64,000 nt of DNA from Amaurobius ferox (taxonomy: Eukaryota; Arthropoda; Arachnida; Araneae; Amaurobiidae), in NCBI GenBank assembly GCA_951213105.1, contig OX578134.1, positions 144,195,880 through 144,259,879 on the forward strand, read 5' to 3'. The translations under genes were made by a program, and so were the position numbers. The notes beneath the pieces are model-generated. The model was not told where the DNA came from. It did not search any database and worked only from the letters and a program-made list of their open reading frames with translations. This document shows, one piece after another, positions 30,330 to 42,784 of this stretch; position 1 is the first letter of the stretch, and each line of letters starts with the position of its first letter.

Positions 30330-30973
30330 TAAGAAGAAACGGAAATGTATGCTCTGTAAACACGGTATTTTTATTTGTGTTCATTTCATCAATTGAATGC
30401 ATAAAGTTTCAACCAAATATCCATCCGATTCCTTCGCTTGTACGTGATGTGGTTCTGTATTACTTATCCATACATGTGATCATATATTGCAGGGATATTA
30501 TAATATTATCAATTTTCGTGCTTACTAATATTCTTTCAACGTGTTCAATGAATTGACAGCTGATAAAGAGTCATTTTAACAGCTAATCAGCCAAAAAATT
30601 CCTTAAATTTCGGGTTTTATGTCTTCTGATCTTATTTATCAATTAATATAGTTTTAATGAGCAGGATTGGCAACTGATAATGTGACTAGTGTATGTGGTA
30701 CTGAGTGACATGCAAGTTTGAATATCAGTTTGTAACATGTAAGACGGAAGGATTCTCGTTGAAATGGGCTAGAGCTAGCTTGTTGAAACGTTCTATTGTT
30801 TATAAATAGGATCAATTAAGAAAGGAAATATAATTTTACCAAACTTATAGATACATGCGATTCCTCCCAACTCAGATTAGAATCCTGCGCGGGAAGAGTT
30901 TTACCCGAAATGCACCCGCCCAAAAGAAAACTATCGACCCAAAATCCTTTTGAAATCATGTGCTTCTACTAGC
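30328..30973. other. Anonymous AT-rich DNA
   Basis: Nothing recognisable. Confidence 0.4.
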
Positions 30974-31385
30974 TTATTGCATAGCTGAGCTTATTATTAT
31001 CCTTTTCCAGATGATGCATGACTAGAATTTTTTCTATTATTTCTTTTTGAGTAAAGGAATAATTTCCATGACTTTGGGAACCAGGTATGAAGGTCATTCT
31101 TAACATACTATCTGTATTGCATAGCTGAGTTTATTGTTGTCCTTTTCCAGATGAAGCAGGTTTTTTTCTTTTATTTCATTTTGAGTAAAGGAATGATTTC
31201 CATGATTTTAGGATCCAGGTATCAAGGTCATTTTTAACATATCGTCTGCATTGCACAGCTGAGTTTAGTATTGTCCTTTTCCAGATGGGACATGACTAAG
31301 ACATTTTCAATTATTTCATTTTGAGTAAAGAAAAAGCTTTCATGACTGAGAACCAGGTAAGAGGGTCCGTCTTAATATACCAGTA
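30974..31385 (+). repeat. Three-copy tandem array (~137 bp units)
   Basis: Units near 30974, 31113 and 31251. Each has TTGCA(T/C)AGCTGAG, GTCCTTTTCCAGATG, TTTTGAGTAAAG, AACCAGGTA and a TCTTAACATA-like end. Non-coding. Confidence 0.85.
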
Positions 31386-32104
31386 TTATAATAAAACTTG
31401 TAGCACTTCAAACAGTTGAAGTGCATGCATTTCGGTATTTACGTTGGGTTTTGCTAAAAAATTGCTAAGTATTTACATATTTTTAAGCATTCTCGTAATT
31501 ACTATAAATGTAGGAAATGTTCACTCCTAATGGCTTGTATATATGTTGGTATACTAAATAGATTTATTGTATTGCGCCAACATTTTATTAACTAACACAT
31601 TTTATTGCAAACTAGTACACTTGAAGAGTTGTGGTTCCGAGTTAAATCATATTGTCGGGTTTTCAAAACGTCGAATTGTCTACCATTGCGTAAATGAACC
31701 TAACTAAAAATGTACCTAATTTTGCTCAGGTGTTTTTGTTCTTCAAAAAAAATTGTGTTAGACGTGAGTTTTCTAGTAATGCATTAAAGACAATTAAAAA
31801 TAATTGAACATGATTATGTTTCAAAATTTCACTTTAATACTATTAATAACTGGCATAAGGTTTAGGGACCCATAGCAACAGAATTTAACTATTTGAATCT
31901 CAAGCTAAAATCTTGCCTCTGTGACAAGTTTCGTCCATTAAACTACATATACAATTTCCATATTGTACAATTTCCAACTTACAATGGTTAAACAGGATTC
32001 TGACACGTTAATAATGAAGTGACAGCTGTTGATAGCGTTGCCCAAACAAACAAAAAAAGATATAGCCACATCTGCCACCACTGAAATCTAAGTGTTAATT
32101 CTTA
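31386..32104. other. Anonymous AT-rich DNA
   Basis: Nothing recognisable. Confidence 0.4.
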
Positions 32105-33125
32105 TTATTTTCCTTATATATGTACAATAATGTATGAGGAAAGTATTGTGAAGGGGTCGAAAATTCGAATTCGATTTTTCGACGGGAGAGCACGTTTCAA
32201 CCACCCTGATCACGAATCGAACATTTTTGAAGTGATGTCTGTGTGTGTGTGTGTGTGAAAGTATGTATGTGTGTGTGAAAGTATGTGTGTGTGAGTGAAA
32301 GTATGTGTGTGTGTGTGAAAGTATGTGTGTGTGTGTGAAAGTATGTGTGTATGTGTGTGTCAGTGAGCTTGTGGAAACGATAACTGACGAATGAATGGAC
32401 CGATTCGACGAACGAAATTTGGTATAAAAATTACAATCCGTGAATATTGGAAGCCTATTGTTTTTATACGCAATCAAATGTTCAGAACTTCCCTAAATTT
32501 TCGATTGACATTTTGAAAACATCTCCAAAAAATCAAAACCTCCAATAAAGTTCTGAAATAGACATTTCTTATGCAATTATTCATTAGAAAACGATTGACA
32601 TAAATTTTAGAAAGCTAGCCTGAACTGTTCTCGAAATATTGCACATTTTTCAAAAAAATTATCAAAAATTCATATAAAAATATTTCATATTGAGAAACAT
32701 GTTCACTTTTCATATGTAATACCATGCGATATATTTGGTGACATCATTATCGTGGATCTAGGTCGTTCCATTCATGAAAAAAGATACTTTGATTAATACT
32801 TTTGTATTTGAACGCCAATAGTCATTTATCTGCTATAAGAATAAGTTATTTCTCCGTCCATAACACTTGGCGAGATTTTGGCGACGAATTTGGGGGAATG
32901 TTGCCAACTTGGCGACTTTTTTGAATGTTGTTAAATTAACGAAAACTCGCCAAATGGATAAAACTGACGCTAAATCAATGAAAATGACGACTAAGACAAA
33001 ATTCATTATCTTGAAAAGTATATAATTATCTACTATAAAAACAATCTATTTTTTTTTTGCAGTACAAGTAGTAAATTCATTGCATTATATAAGGAAAGTC
33101 ATGTGCTGCCCACATCAGATTTTTA
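32105..33125 (+). repeat. Dispersed repeat family B, copy 3
   Basis: Shows both ends of the family. One is a palindromic end (TTTTCCTTATATATG…ATGAGGAAAGTATTG) followed by GTCGAAAATTCGAATTCGA, TTTTCGACGGGAGAGCACGT and a TG minisatellite (32233-32361, units GTGTGTGTGAAAGTAT, about five). The other end is TCATGTGCTGCCCACATCAG near 33100-33120. It holds one internal GGCGACGAATTT unit near 32880. No credible protein. Confidence 0.75.
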
Positions 33126-34255
33126 AATCTGTGGAACATTTCAATCTTCAGAGTCTCTGTTGGAATAAGGAGTCTGTGCATTATTAGGCAGCGCTGATCG
33201 GTAGCTATTTACCTTTATCTACATATCATTTCAAATTATTGATTCAATATGGAAGAGCCAGTTTTCACAATTTAATACAAATTGGTTTCTTGTAATGAAG
33301 TAAACCGCAGTCAATTTTAAGTAAAATTGTATTAGTGACTTCAGTTGACTCCTTCGAATTGCCGTGTTATAGCGATAACGCTGTTTTAAAAGCGCAACTA
33401 CGTGACATCATGCTAAATAGATAACTAATTAACTATTCCTATCTACAATATTCTGCTTCAATATAATCGAAATATAATTATCTAAAACTCTTGGTACCTT
33501 GAGTACTACCTCGATATTTAGAGACTAATTTAGTACTGTGTTTATATAAATATGCCGTTATGTTTGTTAGAGTAAAATTATCTTTACAGTATATATTATT
33601 ATACAAGTGTATTGCATTCCGCGTATATTTTCTGACATTTTAGAAAATTGATGTATTTTTTTTTACCAGAAAAAATTCCATAATATATAATTTCAGATTA
33701 TTTGAAATACATGATTACAATTATACATTCTGCCCTCAGAAATATTAAATTCCATTAAACCTATTATTTTTTCTATTCCAATCTGCAATCAAGAAAAAAG
33801 TAAGAACTTATTTGCGTCCGAAAACAGAGTGGTAAACTCGTGATTAAAATCGACTTCAAAATTCATTTTAGATTACTTCCGGATCAGCTTCATACTTTAT
33901 CTGCTAAAGCACCTGCATTTGAGCACGTAATATTGGACATTTTGTAGTTATTTTTAGGAGTAAATTCAGAAAAGGGAAATGAACGAGTTTATGTATTGAT
34001 TTGTTATTAGAACAAACTTTTGTTCTCACAAATATTTTTAATCAACTTTCTTACATAAAGCTAATTTCCCGATTGTACTTTATTTGACTTTTCGAAGTTG
34101 CATACTTTTGATGTTAAAATCGACTATAAATGTGGTTCTTAGGGTATAATAATTTCTAACAAAGATTTTATGTACGGATATTAGGCGACTATGTTGTCAT
34201 ATAGAATTATTTTAATTGCATTTTCCTTATTCCAATTTTCAATATATAATAATTT
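33126..34255. other. Anonymous AT-rich DNA
   Basis: No gene or repeat recognised. Confidence 0.4.
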
Positions 34256-35560
34256 TTAACACTTTACAACAAAGTTGAAAAGTGTTTATGACTTTGTTCA
34301 TTCTGTCTGTCTGTCTGTCCGTTAGCACGATAACTACCGTAAAAATGACTTAATCAAACGGAAATTTTAGTATGTTGTTCAGACGGTCTGTAGAACCTAT
34401 GGGAATATAAATGAATAATATCACCCAATTAGTTTTGGGTTGAACCCGGGTTGAAAAAATGAAATACATTGAACCCTATGGGACCTCATTTTTCAAACAT
34501 TTTTTAAGCGGATTTAAAATTCACAAATTGCGTCGAGAATTTTAGGTAATATTCAAATTGTTCCATAATATATATAAAAAAAATTCAGCGAAATATATTC
34601 AGTAGTTTTTAAATAAAAATTAAAATAATAATAACACCCCTTATATGAAGCGATCACATGACCATGATACGAAAAGATCACGTGACCCACTTCATAATGA
34701 TATATGGCATCCATCTTGTCTCAAAATCGAGATTTTTAAAGTTCTTTTTAATTCATATTGAGTGTTGTATCCGTCCTAAAATCACTTTATTTTTGCTTAA
34801 ATTATGTGCATCTACATACTGAAACAACGCAATTACAATATATTTGATTTTAAATGCTCATCCAAATTTGATTATTTCAACAACGAAGCCTATCTTTCAT
34901 CTATGTAAAATGTAAACAGCAAAATATCTAGAATGAGATGTATTAGAATTGCTGTATTTCTTTAACACAAAATCATTTAGTTCATGGAGTCTGATTGGCT
35001 GATATGAGTAAAATACTCATTGATTTTACAAAGAGAAGGACGATTTTTTTCGATGAAGTTTTACGCATAGAGTTTAATTTCTCGTACCTCCATGGTCTTA
35101 ATTTTTAAATAAAATAAATTATTATAGTATTGTGATGAATGACATGAATGGGAAATTATTTATGAATGAAATGCTGCTTTTATAGAGAGAGCCAGGCGTG
35201 CTTTTTTTTCTATGACGTCATTTGAATGAATTTCAGTTGTTTTCGATGAAGTTTTCAAATATAATATATTATCGTGGTATTATGATAATTCTAAAATTGT
35301 TACTGAGGAATGTATCACATTTTAGAGATGTTTAAACCAGGCAATTTATATTCCAATGCCGTCATTTGAACGATGTTCATTTTTTTCGAGGAAGGTTTAA
35401 GTTTTCAAATATAATAAATTAATGTAGTATTGTGATAAGTTTTAAAATATTACCGAGGAATGTATTGCATTTTAGACATATGTAAATAAAATTGCATTGA
35501 AGTTGGAAAGTGTTTCATAATCAATGCTCTATGCATGATTGATCTTTCTTGTCTAATATT
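34256..35560 (-). repeat. Dispersed repeat family A, copy (minus)
   Basis: Begins with the hairpin end (AACACTTTACAACAAAGTTG on plus), a short TGTC microsatellite, then AACCCGGGTT and GATCACGTGACCCAC. It ends with AATCAATGCTCTATGCATGA and GATCTTTCTTGT near 35560. Two internal ~135-bp subrepeats lie between about 35215 and 35500. No coding frame. Confidence 0.85.
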
Positions 35561-35776
35561 ATATTTGCTGAGTTTCTTTCACTTTTAAAATCGCATATAG
35601 CGCTTATTTGAAAAATGATATTTTTATAAATACTTTTAATAACTATATAATATGGCTTCGATAGAGAGGACTTGCTTCTATTTATGACGATAACTCGTGG
35701 GTGCCCATACATTTTTTATAGGTTGTATTCCAAGGAGTTTAAATATACTGAAATCTCGAACCAAAAAAATTTTCGA

Positions 35777-35866
35777 TTTTCAGTATGTTTCTCTCCTGAG
35801 ACTTAGTATATTTAAGTATATTTATATAGTTCAATATACTAAGTCTCAGGAGAAACATACTGAAAA
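35777..35866. repeat. Hairpin: ~34-bp inverted repeat with 20-nt loop
   Basis: 35777-35812 pairs with 35833-35866; the only mismatch is a 2-nt insertion (TCTC against TC). The arm includes GAGACTTAGTATATT. The ~90-nt fold has precursor-microRNA-like size, but there is no evidence of expression. Confidence 0.9.
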
Positions 35867-35987
35867 ACATTAAGGACAGATTAGAGTATTGTAGTATCTT
35901 GTTGCTAACGCCTTCTAAACCTTTTCTTCCTTTCTGAGAGAGGGGTAAACTATTGAGGAGGTATTAACAGATATTAGACACATGATG

Positions 35988-36220
35988 TGTTGAGTTTGTT
36001 AGTCTCCACCTAAGGAAGTCTAATCTCTCTGGTATCTAGAGTAATTTTGTTTTGCGCACTGGAGATATATTAATTTATATTATACACTTTCTCCTTTGAA
36101 GTTTTCATTTATTTATATTACATAAGTTAAATTTGAGTTACATTATGATGCATTACCTTGTTTTGGGTTGCTACTAGCAGGAACCAAGTATGTTGTATCC
36201 CATAGTAAGTGCTCTCAACA
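35988..36220. repeat. Candidate solo LTR (TGTTGAG…CTCAACA)
   Basis: A 233-bp segment bounded by the 7-bp inverted repeat TGTTGAG/CTCAACA, of the kind found at copia-type LTR ends. No target duplication is evident (TGATG before, TTTAT after) and no internal retroelement sequence adjoins it. Could be chance. Confidence 0.3.
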
Positions 36221-36323
36221 TTTATATTTCTTTAACAGTATTGTTGCGATTGTCCCTAAGTATTCACATCTTCTCTGTATTCGTTTTACAAAATCCACAA
36301 TATAAATAATAGAGCATGCACAT

Positions 36324-36424
<101 letters not shown>

Positions 36425-36589
36425 GTACATATATATGCGTACATATATATTATAAATAAATATAAATTTCTTAGTGGTCATATTAAAAACAGAAATCACT
36501 CTTAAATGAGGCGCAACAGCTCATATAAGAGGATTTTAATAACTGTCTAAAATGAAAAAAGGTTTAAAAGCAAAGTACTAAAAGTTGGT

Positions 36590-36670
36590 CGGGGAGATTG
36601 TAACCCCCTCACCCCGGTTAAAGCAAGCTTTATGTCGCGACAATACTCCCGAAAGCCGGTACATTGCTAT
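36590..36670 (-). repeat. GC-richer module beside a TA tract, copy 3
   Basis: Minus strand: CCGGCTTTCGGGAGTATTGT, then GCTTTAACCGGGG, then a GGGGGTTACAATCTCCCC hairpin, as in the copies at 12060 and 13050. It is downstream of the Penelope-like remnant on the same strand, with the TA tract beyond it. Confidence 0.6.
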
Positions 36671-36957
36671 AAAAGGAATATATATGTATCAGTTTTTAAG
36701 AGGATAACCAGACACTAAAGTTATCTACTCAGACATATATTTATAAATATTAAACATCCATTCCAGTCGAGATGTAAAATCATCCATCGAAGCAATCACT
36801 ACACTTCACAATCATTTAAGTCAATGTTTAAACGCTAAACCATTTCAATACCATATGCAATCCATAACACCAAAGTAAAACAGCGGTTTGCATCAATACT
36901 AAATTATTTAAACCATGCCGAACGCTTCTATGCTGTATTGAGCAGATTTCACTCACC

Positions 36958-37530
36958 AAACAAAACATCTTGTATTGTAAACCACTTGGGTCAGAGACCG
37001 GTAATAATGGTGTTGATACCCATCAACTGAATCTACATTTCATCCGAACTATTATTTAAGTACAGACAGTAGCAATCGGTTACAGTTATGTTGCAAAAAC
37101 TGATAATGATGTTACTCAGAAACCTTTTAGGAAAACTTTGTTTTATTGTGCAAAGCATCTTGTGTTGTAAACCACCTGGGTGAGAGACCGGCAATAATGG
37201 TGTCGACACCCATCATCTGAATCTACATTTCATCCGAACTATTATTTAAGTACAGACAGTAACAATCGGTTACATTTATGTTGCAGAAACTGATAATGAT
37301 GTTACTCAGAAACCTTTAATGAAAACCTTGTTTTGTTGTGCAAAACATCTCGTGTTGTAAACCACCTGGGTCAGAGACCGGTAATAATGGTGTTGACATC
37401 CATCATCTGAATCTACCTTTCATCCAAACTATTATTTAAGTACAGACAGTAACAATCGGTTACAGCTGTGTTGCAAAAACTGATAAGGATGTTACTCAGA
37501 AACCTTTAGGAAAACCTTGTTTTATTGTGC
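36958..37530. repeat. Three tandem 190-bp repeats
   Basis: Three units at an exact 190-bp period; marker ACATCT/GCATCT at 36965, 37155 and 37345. They are highly similar (for example GAGACCGG(T/C)AATAATGGTG, TATTTAAGTACAGACAGTA and GATGTTACTCAGAAACCTTT in each). No shared protein frame. They lie just downstream of the Penelope-like coding remnant on the minus strand. Confidence 0.92.
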
Positions 37531-37598
37531 TATTCAGAAAACTTAAGTCGCTAGCAAAACGGCATTGCTGTTTAATCGCCTGCTGTGAGTCAGTTGGT

Positions 37599-38620
37599 TC
37601 AGTATGATGTTTCTGAACACATTTTATTGCAAACAGGAATTCCATAGTATAATGTAATTGATTTCAAATTGAAAGTCACTTCGTTTATTATATAAACAAT
37701 AGCCGGTATTGCATTAGAACGTTTATATAACGACAAATCAAGAAAATTAAGACTCAAATCGAGTTTGCAGGGAGTTTGTGTTAATTTTAAACATGATGAG
37801 TAAAAATTAAAATACATTGTATAATTCTCATTAGAACATGCTAATAAAGTGCCATCCAAGTAACGAACGCAAAGTAATTCATTTAACAGATGAGTTCCTT
37901 CTTCATATTTATTTAAATATATAGAGGCAAGAATGGAAGAACATCCTCCTCTCATAGGTATTCCGTGTAGTTGTTTATAATAAGAATCTCTATCAAACAG
38001 AACGATTTCAAACAATACCATTTTAACCAAAGTTTTAAATTTATATTTATTAATATATGTTCGCATATTATATCTATTGTAAAGCTCCATTACAATTCCA
38101 AACAAGTCTTTTATGTTTATATTACCAAACAAATCATTAAAGTCAAAACTTTTTTAGTGCAAACTTTCCATAATATCTTTAATTTTGTTAATTGCTTTCC
38201 AACTGTTACAAATGAAATATACTCCATTTAGTTTAATTTTACTCATTACTTCTTTTAAAATGATTAATGTTTTATTTGTAATAGTTAGCTATGTTTTAAA
38301 TGCATTTGTAATAGGTCTAAATTTTATGGGATTTTTATGCAGTTTGGGAATTAATGTAATGTACGGAAAGCAAATATTTTTCACACTGTAATCAGATTTC
38401 GTTTATTTTGCTATGATACGATTCTTTATTTCAAATTTTGATTGATTCAATTGAAGGTATACTTTTCGATATTTGAAGCAATCATTCAATAATTTATTAT
38501 ACAAGTATTGGCAGGTAAAGGCATAGTTTGCTGTTACTTTATCCACATATGTAATCACGAAGTATTTCGGTATGCATTTCTGAATGCATTTCTGTTATAA
38601 TGATGTACGATAACTACACT
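37599..38620 (-). pseudogene. Penelope-like element reverse transcriptase, degenerate
   Basis: Penelope-like elements encode a reverse transcriptase distinct from LTR and LINE types. Reading down the minus strand in one frame: YFVITYVDKVTANYAF (near 38575), then FPYITLIPKLHKNPIKFRPI (near 38370-38310), then LFGNINIKDLFG, then QLHGIPMRGGCSSILASIY, then a palm motif, then NFLDLSLYKRSN. This is the motif order expected of the family. Stops at 38403-38405, 38289-38291 and 38154-38156 interrupt the frame. The palm motif that should read Y-x-D-D reads YLDG, losing the second aspartate, so the copy is dead. No GIY-YIG endonuclease domain is visible downstream before the 190-bp repeats. The upstream part of the same gene lies at 39940-40505, separated by an inserted family A element. 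Confidence 0.85.
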
Positions 38621-38626
38621 TTTTGC

Positions 38627-39935
38627 AACACCTTTCAACACTTTACAACAAAGTTGAAAAGTGTTTATGCTTTGTTCATTCTGTCTGTCTGTCTCTCTGT
38701 CAGTTAGCACGATAATTGCCGTAAAAATGACTTAATCAAAATGAAATTGTAGTATGTTGTTCAGACGGTCTGTAGGACCTATGGGAATATAAATAAATAG
38801 TATCACCCAATTAGTTTTGGATTGAACTCGGGTTGAAAAATGAAATACATTGAACCCTATGGGACCTAATTCTTCAAGCATTTTTTAAGCGAATTTAAAA
38901 TTCACAAATTGCTTCGAAAATTTTAGGTAATATTCAAATTATTTCGTAAAATATATAAAAAAAAATTCAGCAAAATATATTCAGTAGATTTTTAAATAAA
39001 AATTAAAATAGTAATTACACTTCTTATATGAAGCGATCACGTGGCCATGATATGAAAAGATCACGTGAACCATTTCAAACTGAAATATGGTATCCATCTT
39101 GTCTCAAAATCGTGATTTTTAAAGTTATTTTTTATTCATATTAAGTGTTGTATCCGTCCTAAAACCGCTTTATTTTTGCTTGAATTCTGTGCATCTACGT
39201 ACTGAAACAACGCAATTACAATATATTTGAGTTTAAATGATCATCCGAATTTGATTATTTCTACAACGAAGCTTATTTTTCACTTATGTAATATGTAAAC
39301 AGCAAATTACGTAGGATGAGATGTCTAAGAATTGCTGTATTTCTTTAACGCAAAATTATTTATTTCATGGAGTCTACATAGCTGATATGAATGAAGTATT
39401 CATTGATTTTACAGAGAAAAGCACGATTTTTTTCGATGAAGTTTTAAACACAGAGTTTAATTACTTGTAGCTCCATGGTATTATGTTTTAAATTAAAATA
39501 AATTATTTAATACTGTGAAGAATGAAATGAATGGGAAAATGTTTTTAATGAAATGCTACTTTTATAGAGAAAGTCAGGCGTGTTATTTTTTCTATGACAT
39601 CATTTGAATGAATGTCAGTTGTTTTCGATGAAATTTTCAAATATAATAAATTCTTGTAGTATTATGATAATTTTAAAAATATTACCGAGGGATGCATCGC
39701 ATTTTAGAGATGTTTAAACCAGGCAATTTATATTTCGATGCCGTCATTTGAATGAAGTTCATTTTTTTTCGATGAAGGTTAAGTTTTCAAATATAATAAA
39801 TTAATGTAGTATTGTGATAAGTTTTAAAATATTACCTAGGAATGTATTGCAGTTTAGAGATGTTTAAATAAAATTGCAGCGAAGGTGGAAAGTATTTCAT
39901 AATCAATGCTTTAAGCATGATTGATCTTTCTTGTT
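38627..39935 (-). repeat. Family A element inserted in the Penelope-like gene
   Basis: A full-length family A copy in minus orientation: hairpin end AACACTTTACAACAAAGTTG at about 38637, TGTC microsatellite, AACTCGGGTT, GATCACGTG, and the other end AATCAATGCTTTAAGCATGA, GATCTTTCTTGT at about 39935. Penelope-like coding sequence on the same strand continues on both sides, which fixes the order of events: family A arrived after the Penelope-like element. Confidence 0.85.
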
Positions 39936-39939
39936 TTTT

Positions 39940-40505
39940 CATAAAATCATTCAATACTGCATATCGCCATTCGTTGATTACTTTGGTAGGGATGCTGTAT
40001 TTAACTACTGTCTTTTAAATAAACCCATTAATTTCAGCTTCTATTGATTCACCAATAATTCGATAAACATGCATATGGTATTTGGTTCCTAGTTCGAAAA
40101 CAGGTTTTAAATCCGTTTCGCTTAATAACTCAAGATTTCCAGTTATGACGTGTTTATAATTCTTGTCTATAAAAATGGAATGTTAATTGTATATGCATGG
40201 CTGATCAGTGTCCACGATCCTTCTACAAACCTTATTGTAATTGAACAGACTCCGGCAAATAGGCTTTGCATATTTATATGCGATTTTCACGTTTAAATTG
40301 TTATGTGGTAACATAAATTGAAAATTTTTTAAAATACATGCAATATGTATTTCGTCATATTTTTTTTATTTCTGTAGTTAATATTTATATATTATTCATT
40401 AACGTCAAGAAGTTTATTATCATTCAATGATATTTCTAATATTTTTGCACTTAATTTAGTGTAATCAAGAAATATTGCGATAGTAGAAGAACCATGAACT
40501 AATGT
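39940..40505 (-). pseudogene. Penelope-like element, N-terminal part, degenerate
   Basis: Minus-strand translation gives KNYKHVITGNLELL…FELGTKYHMH, matching the conserved stretch upstream of the polymerase core in Penelope-like elements (…HVVTGN…, then a GPK/GTK-F motif). Further down come PTKVINEWRYAV and the family A insertion. Stops occur at 40183-40185 and 40015-40017. Upstream, in another frame, the segment near 40500-40400 (HGSSTIAIFLDYTKLSAKIL) also looks coding, implying a frameshift near 40350-40395. The reading continues into 37599-38620. The 5' limit is the foldback family A copy at about 40512. Confidence 0.7.
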
Positions 40506-40511
40506 ATTTTT

Positions 40512-41793
40512 AACAAAAAAAGATGAATCATACACAAAGCATTGATTATGAAACACTTTCCAATTTCAATGAAATTTTATTTAAAAATCTCTAAAATGCG
40601 ATACATTCCTGGGTAATATTTTAAAAATTTATCACAATACTACATTAATTTATTATATTTGAAAACTTAAAACTTCATCGAATAAATGATCTCCATTCAA
40701 ATGGCGTCATTGAAATATAAATTGCCTCGTTTAAACATCTCTAAAATGCGATACATTCTTCGGATATATATTTTTAAAATAAGTATACTACTACAATAAT
40801 TTATTATATTTGAAAACTTCATTGAAAACAACTGAAATTTATTCAAATGACGCCATCGAAATACAACACGCCTCTCTCTCTCTACAAAAACACAATTTCA
40901 TTCATGAACATTTTTCCATTCATTTCATTCTTTACCTTTTTGCCATTCTTTTCATTCATCACAATAATGTAATAATTTATTTTATTTAAAAACTTAAGAC
41001 CATGGAGGTACAAGTAATTAAACTCTATGCTTAAAACTTCATCCAAAAAATCGTCCTTCTCTCTGTAAAATCAGTGAATATTTCATTCATATCGAATATA
41101 TTGCAGACTCCATGACCTAAATAATTTTGCGTTAAAGAAATGCAGCAATTCTCATGCAACTCATTCTACATAGTTTGCCGTTTGCATTTTCCTCATTGCA
41201 TTTGATCATTTAAACTCAAATATATTGTCATTGCGTTGTTTCAGTATGTAGATGCACAGAATTTAAGCAAAGTTAAAGTGGTTTTAGGATGAAGTTTTAA
41301 GCACAGAGTTTAATTACTTGTACCTCCATGGTCTTAAGTTTTTAAATAAAATAAATTATTTAATACTGTGATGAATGAAATGAATGGGAAAATGTTTTGA
41401 ATGAAATGCTACTTTTATAGAGAGAGACAGGCGTGATATTTTTTCTATGACGTCATTTGAATGAATGTCAGTTGTTTTCGATGAATTTTTCAAATATAAT
41501 AAATTATCGTAGTATTATGATAATTCTAAAGTTATTACCGAGGAATGTATCGCATTGTAGAGAAGTTTAAACCGAGCAATTTATATTTCAATGCCGTCAT
41601 TTGAATGAAGTTCATTTTTTTCGATGAAGGTTTAAGTTTTCAAATATAATAAATTAATGTAGTATTGTGATAAGTTTTAAAATATTACCGAGGATTGTAT
41701 TGCATTTTAGACATGTTTAAATAAAATTGCATTGAAGTTGGAAAGTGGTTCATAATCAATGCTTTAAACATGATTGATCTTTCTTGTTTTATA
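40512..41793. repeat. Foldback (inverted dimer) of family A
   Basis: Both ends are the same family A end: GCATTGATTATGAAACAC (plus) at the left and CATAATCAATGC…GATTGATCTTTCTTGT at the right. The two arms converge on a centre near 41200-41290 and the hairpin/TGTC end is absent. Subrepeats of about 140 bp occur in each arm (left arm units near 40575 and 40730). Confidence 0.8.
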
Positions 41794-41806
41794 GAATATC
41801 GCAGGG

Positions 41807-42013
41807 TGTACAGTGAATCAGCTGAGCAACTAATTGTTATTTTATTGTGTCTGATAATTGTTTAGGGACCATATATAATTGTTTAGGGACCATTATTATC
41901 TAGCTGTTGGCTATATATTGTTCTTGTTTACGCTTATTAGTGCAAATAAAAGTGTTATTTATTCAGAAATTTGGACTCAGTCTTCTATCCTGAGGATTGC
42001 ACTCACAATTACA
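41807..42013 (+). repeat. Candidate solo LTR (TGTACAG…AATTACA)
   Basis: A 207-bp TG…CA segment with a TATATATT box (about 41921), AATAAA (41945-41950) and then an R/U5-like stretch ending CACTCACAATTACA. This resembles a compact LTR. No target duplication is clear. A short direct repeat (AATTGTTTAGGGACCAT) lies at about 41856 and 41877. Confidence 0.35.
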
Positions 42014-42072
42014 GAGAATACACTATAACAATATAATATTAGTTATTTAGTTACTTAAAGACATGTGCATGC

Positions 42073-42103
42073 ACTGCACACACATACACACACACACACA
42101 CAC

Positions 42104-42161
<58 letters not shown>
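42073..42161. repeat. (CA)n/(TA)n microsatellite
   Basis: CA repeats (about 42078-42103) followed by TA repeats (about 42107-42161). Confidence 0.95.
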
Positions 42162-42165
<4 letters not shown>

Positions 42166-42784
42166 CTTACATACAAAAATGTAAATGCACCTTAAAATAT
42201 TCCAAATTAAAATGCAGAATGATGGATAATTCACAAATTATGTTTTTAAGAGACAAAAAAAATGAACACCAAAAAAACGTTAATGTTTAATGGAGAATTA
42301 ATTAGACCGCAGTATTTTTACTGAAACATTTAATTAAACAATATTTGGGAGAAAGTTGCACTAAAAAAAACAAAACGCCGATTCAAAAAGTGCACGATCT
42401 AATTTGCGACAAAAATCTAGATAATGCGAAAAAATCTGAAAAAAAGTGCTTGCTGGAAATAATTATTTCGAAACAAAATAACATTTTACTAAATAATGCG
42501 TTATGTAGTATATTCTGGAATTATTTTGTATTCAGAATAATTCATTTGTTCGCTTTAGTGGAATTTATTTTATTTGTTTTCAACCCATGAACGTTTTTAA
42601 CAGGTCAAAAGTTATCTAACAGAAAATTCAAAATATTTCAAACAAAAACATTCTTATCTCAAATTCTTGTTAAATATGTTAATTATTTAAATCAACAATC
42701 ATTACTTTTAAAGTACAAAAATTACTTCTTATATACCAATAGACATTTCCACCCACGATTTTGCTTAGTTTCTCATCCAATTAA
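42162..42784. other. Anonymous AT-rich DNA
   Basis: An 81-codon frame at 42345-42590 has a lysine-rich start and hydrophobic end, but no recognisable similarity; probably chance. Confidence 0.35.

Noticed and set aside
37121..37525. Hammerhead ribozyme core in the 190-bp repeats
   Set aside because: The plus strand has CTGATAA…GAAAC with a short stem between, reminiscent of a hammerhead core. The position that must be G is A, and no suitable cleavage triplet follows the third stem.
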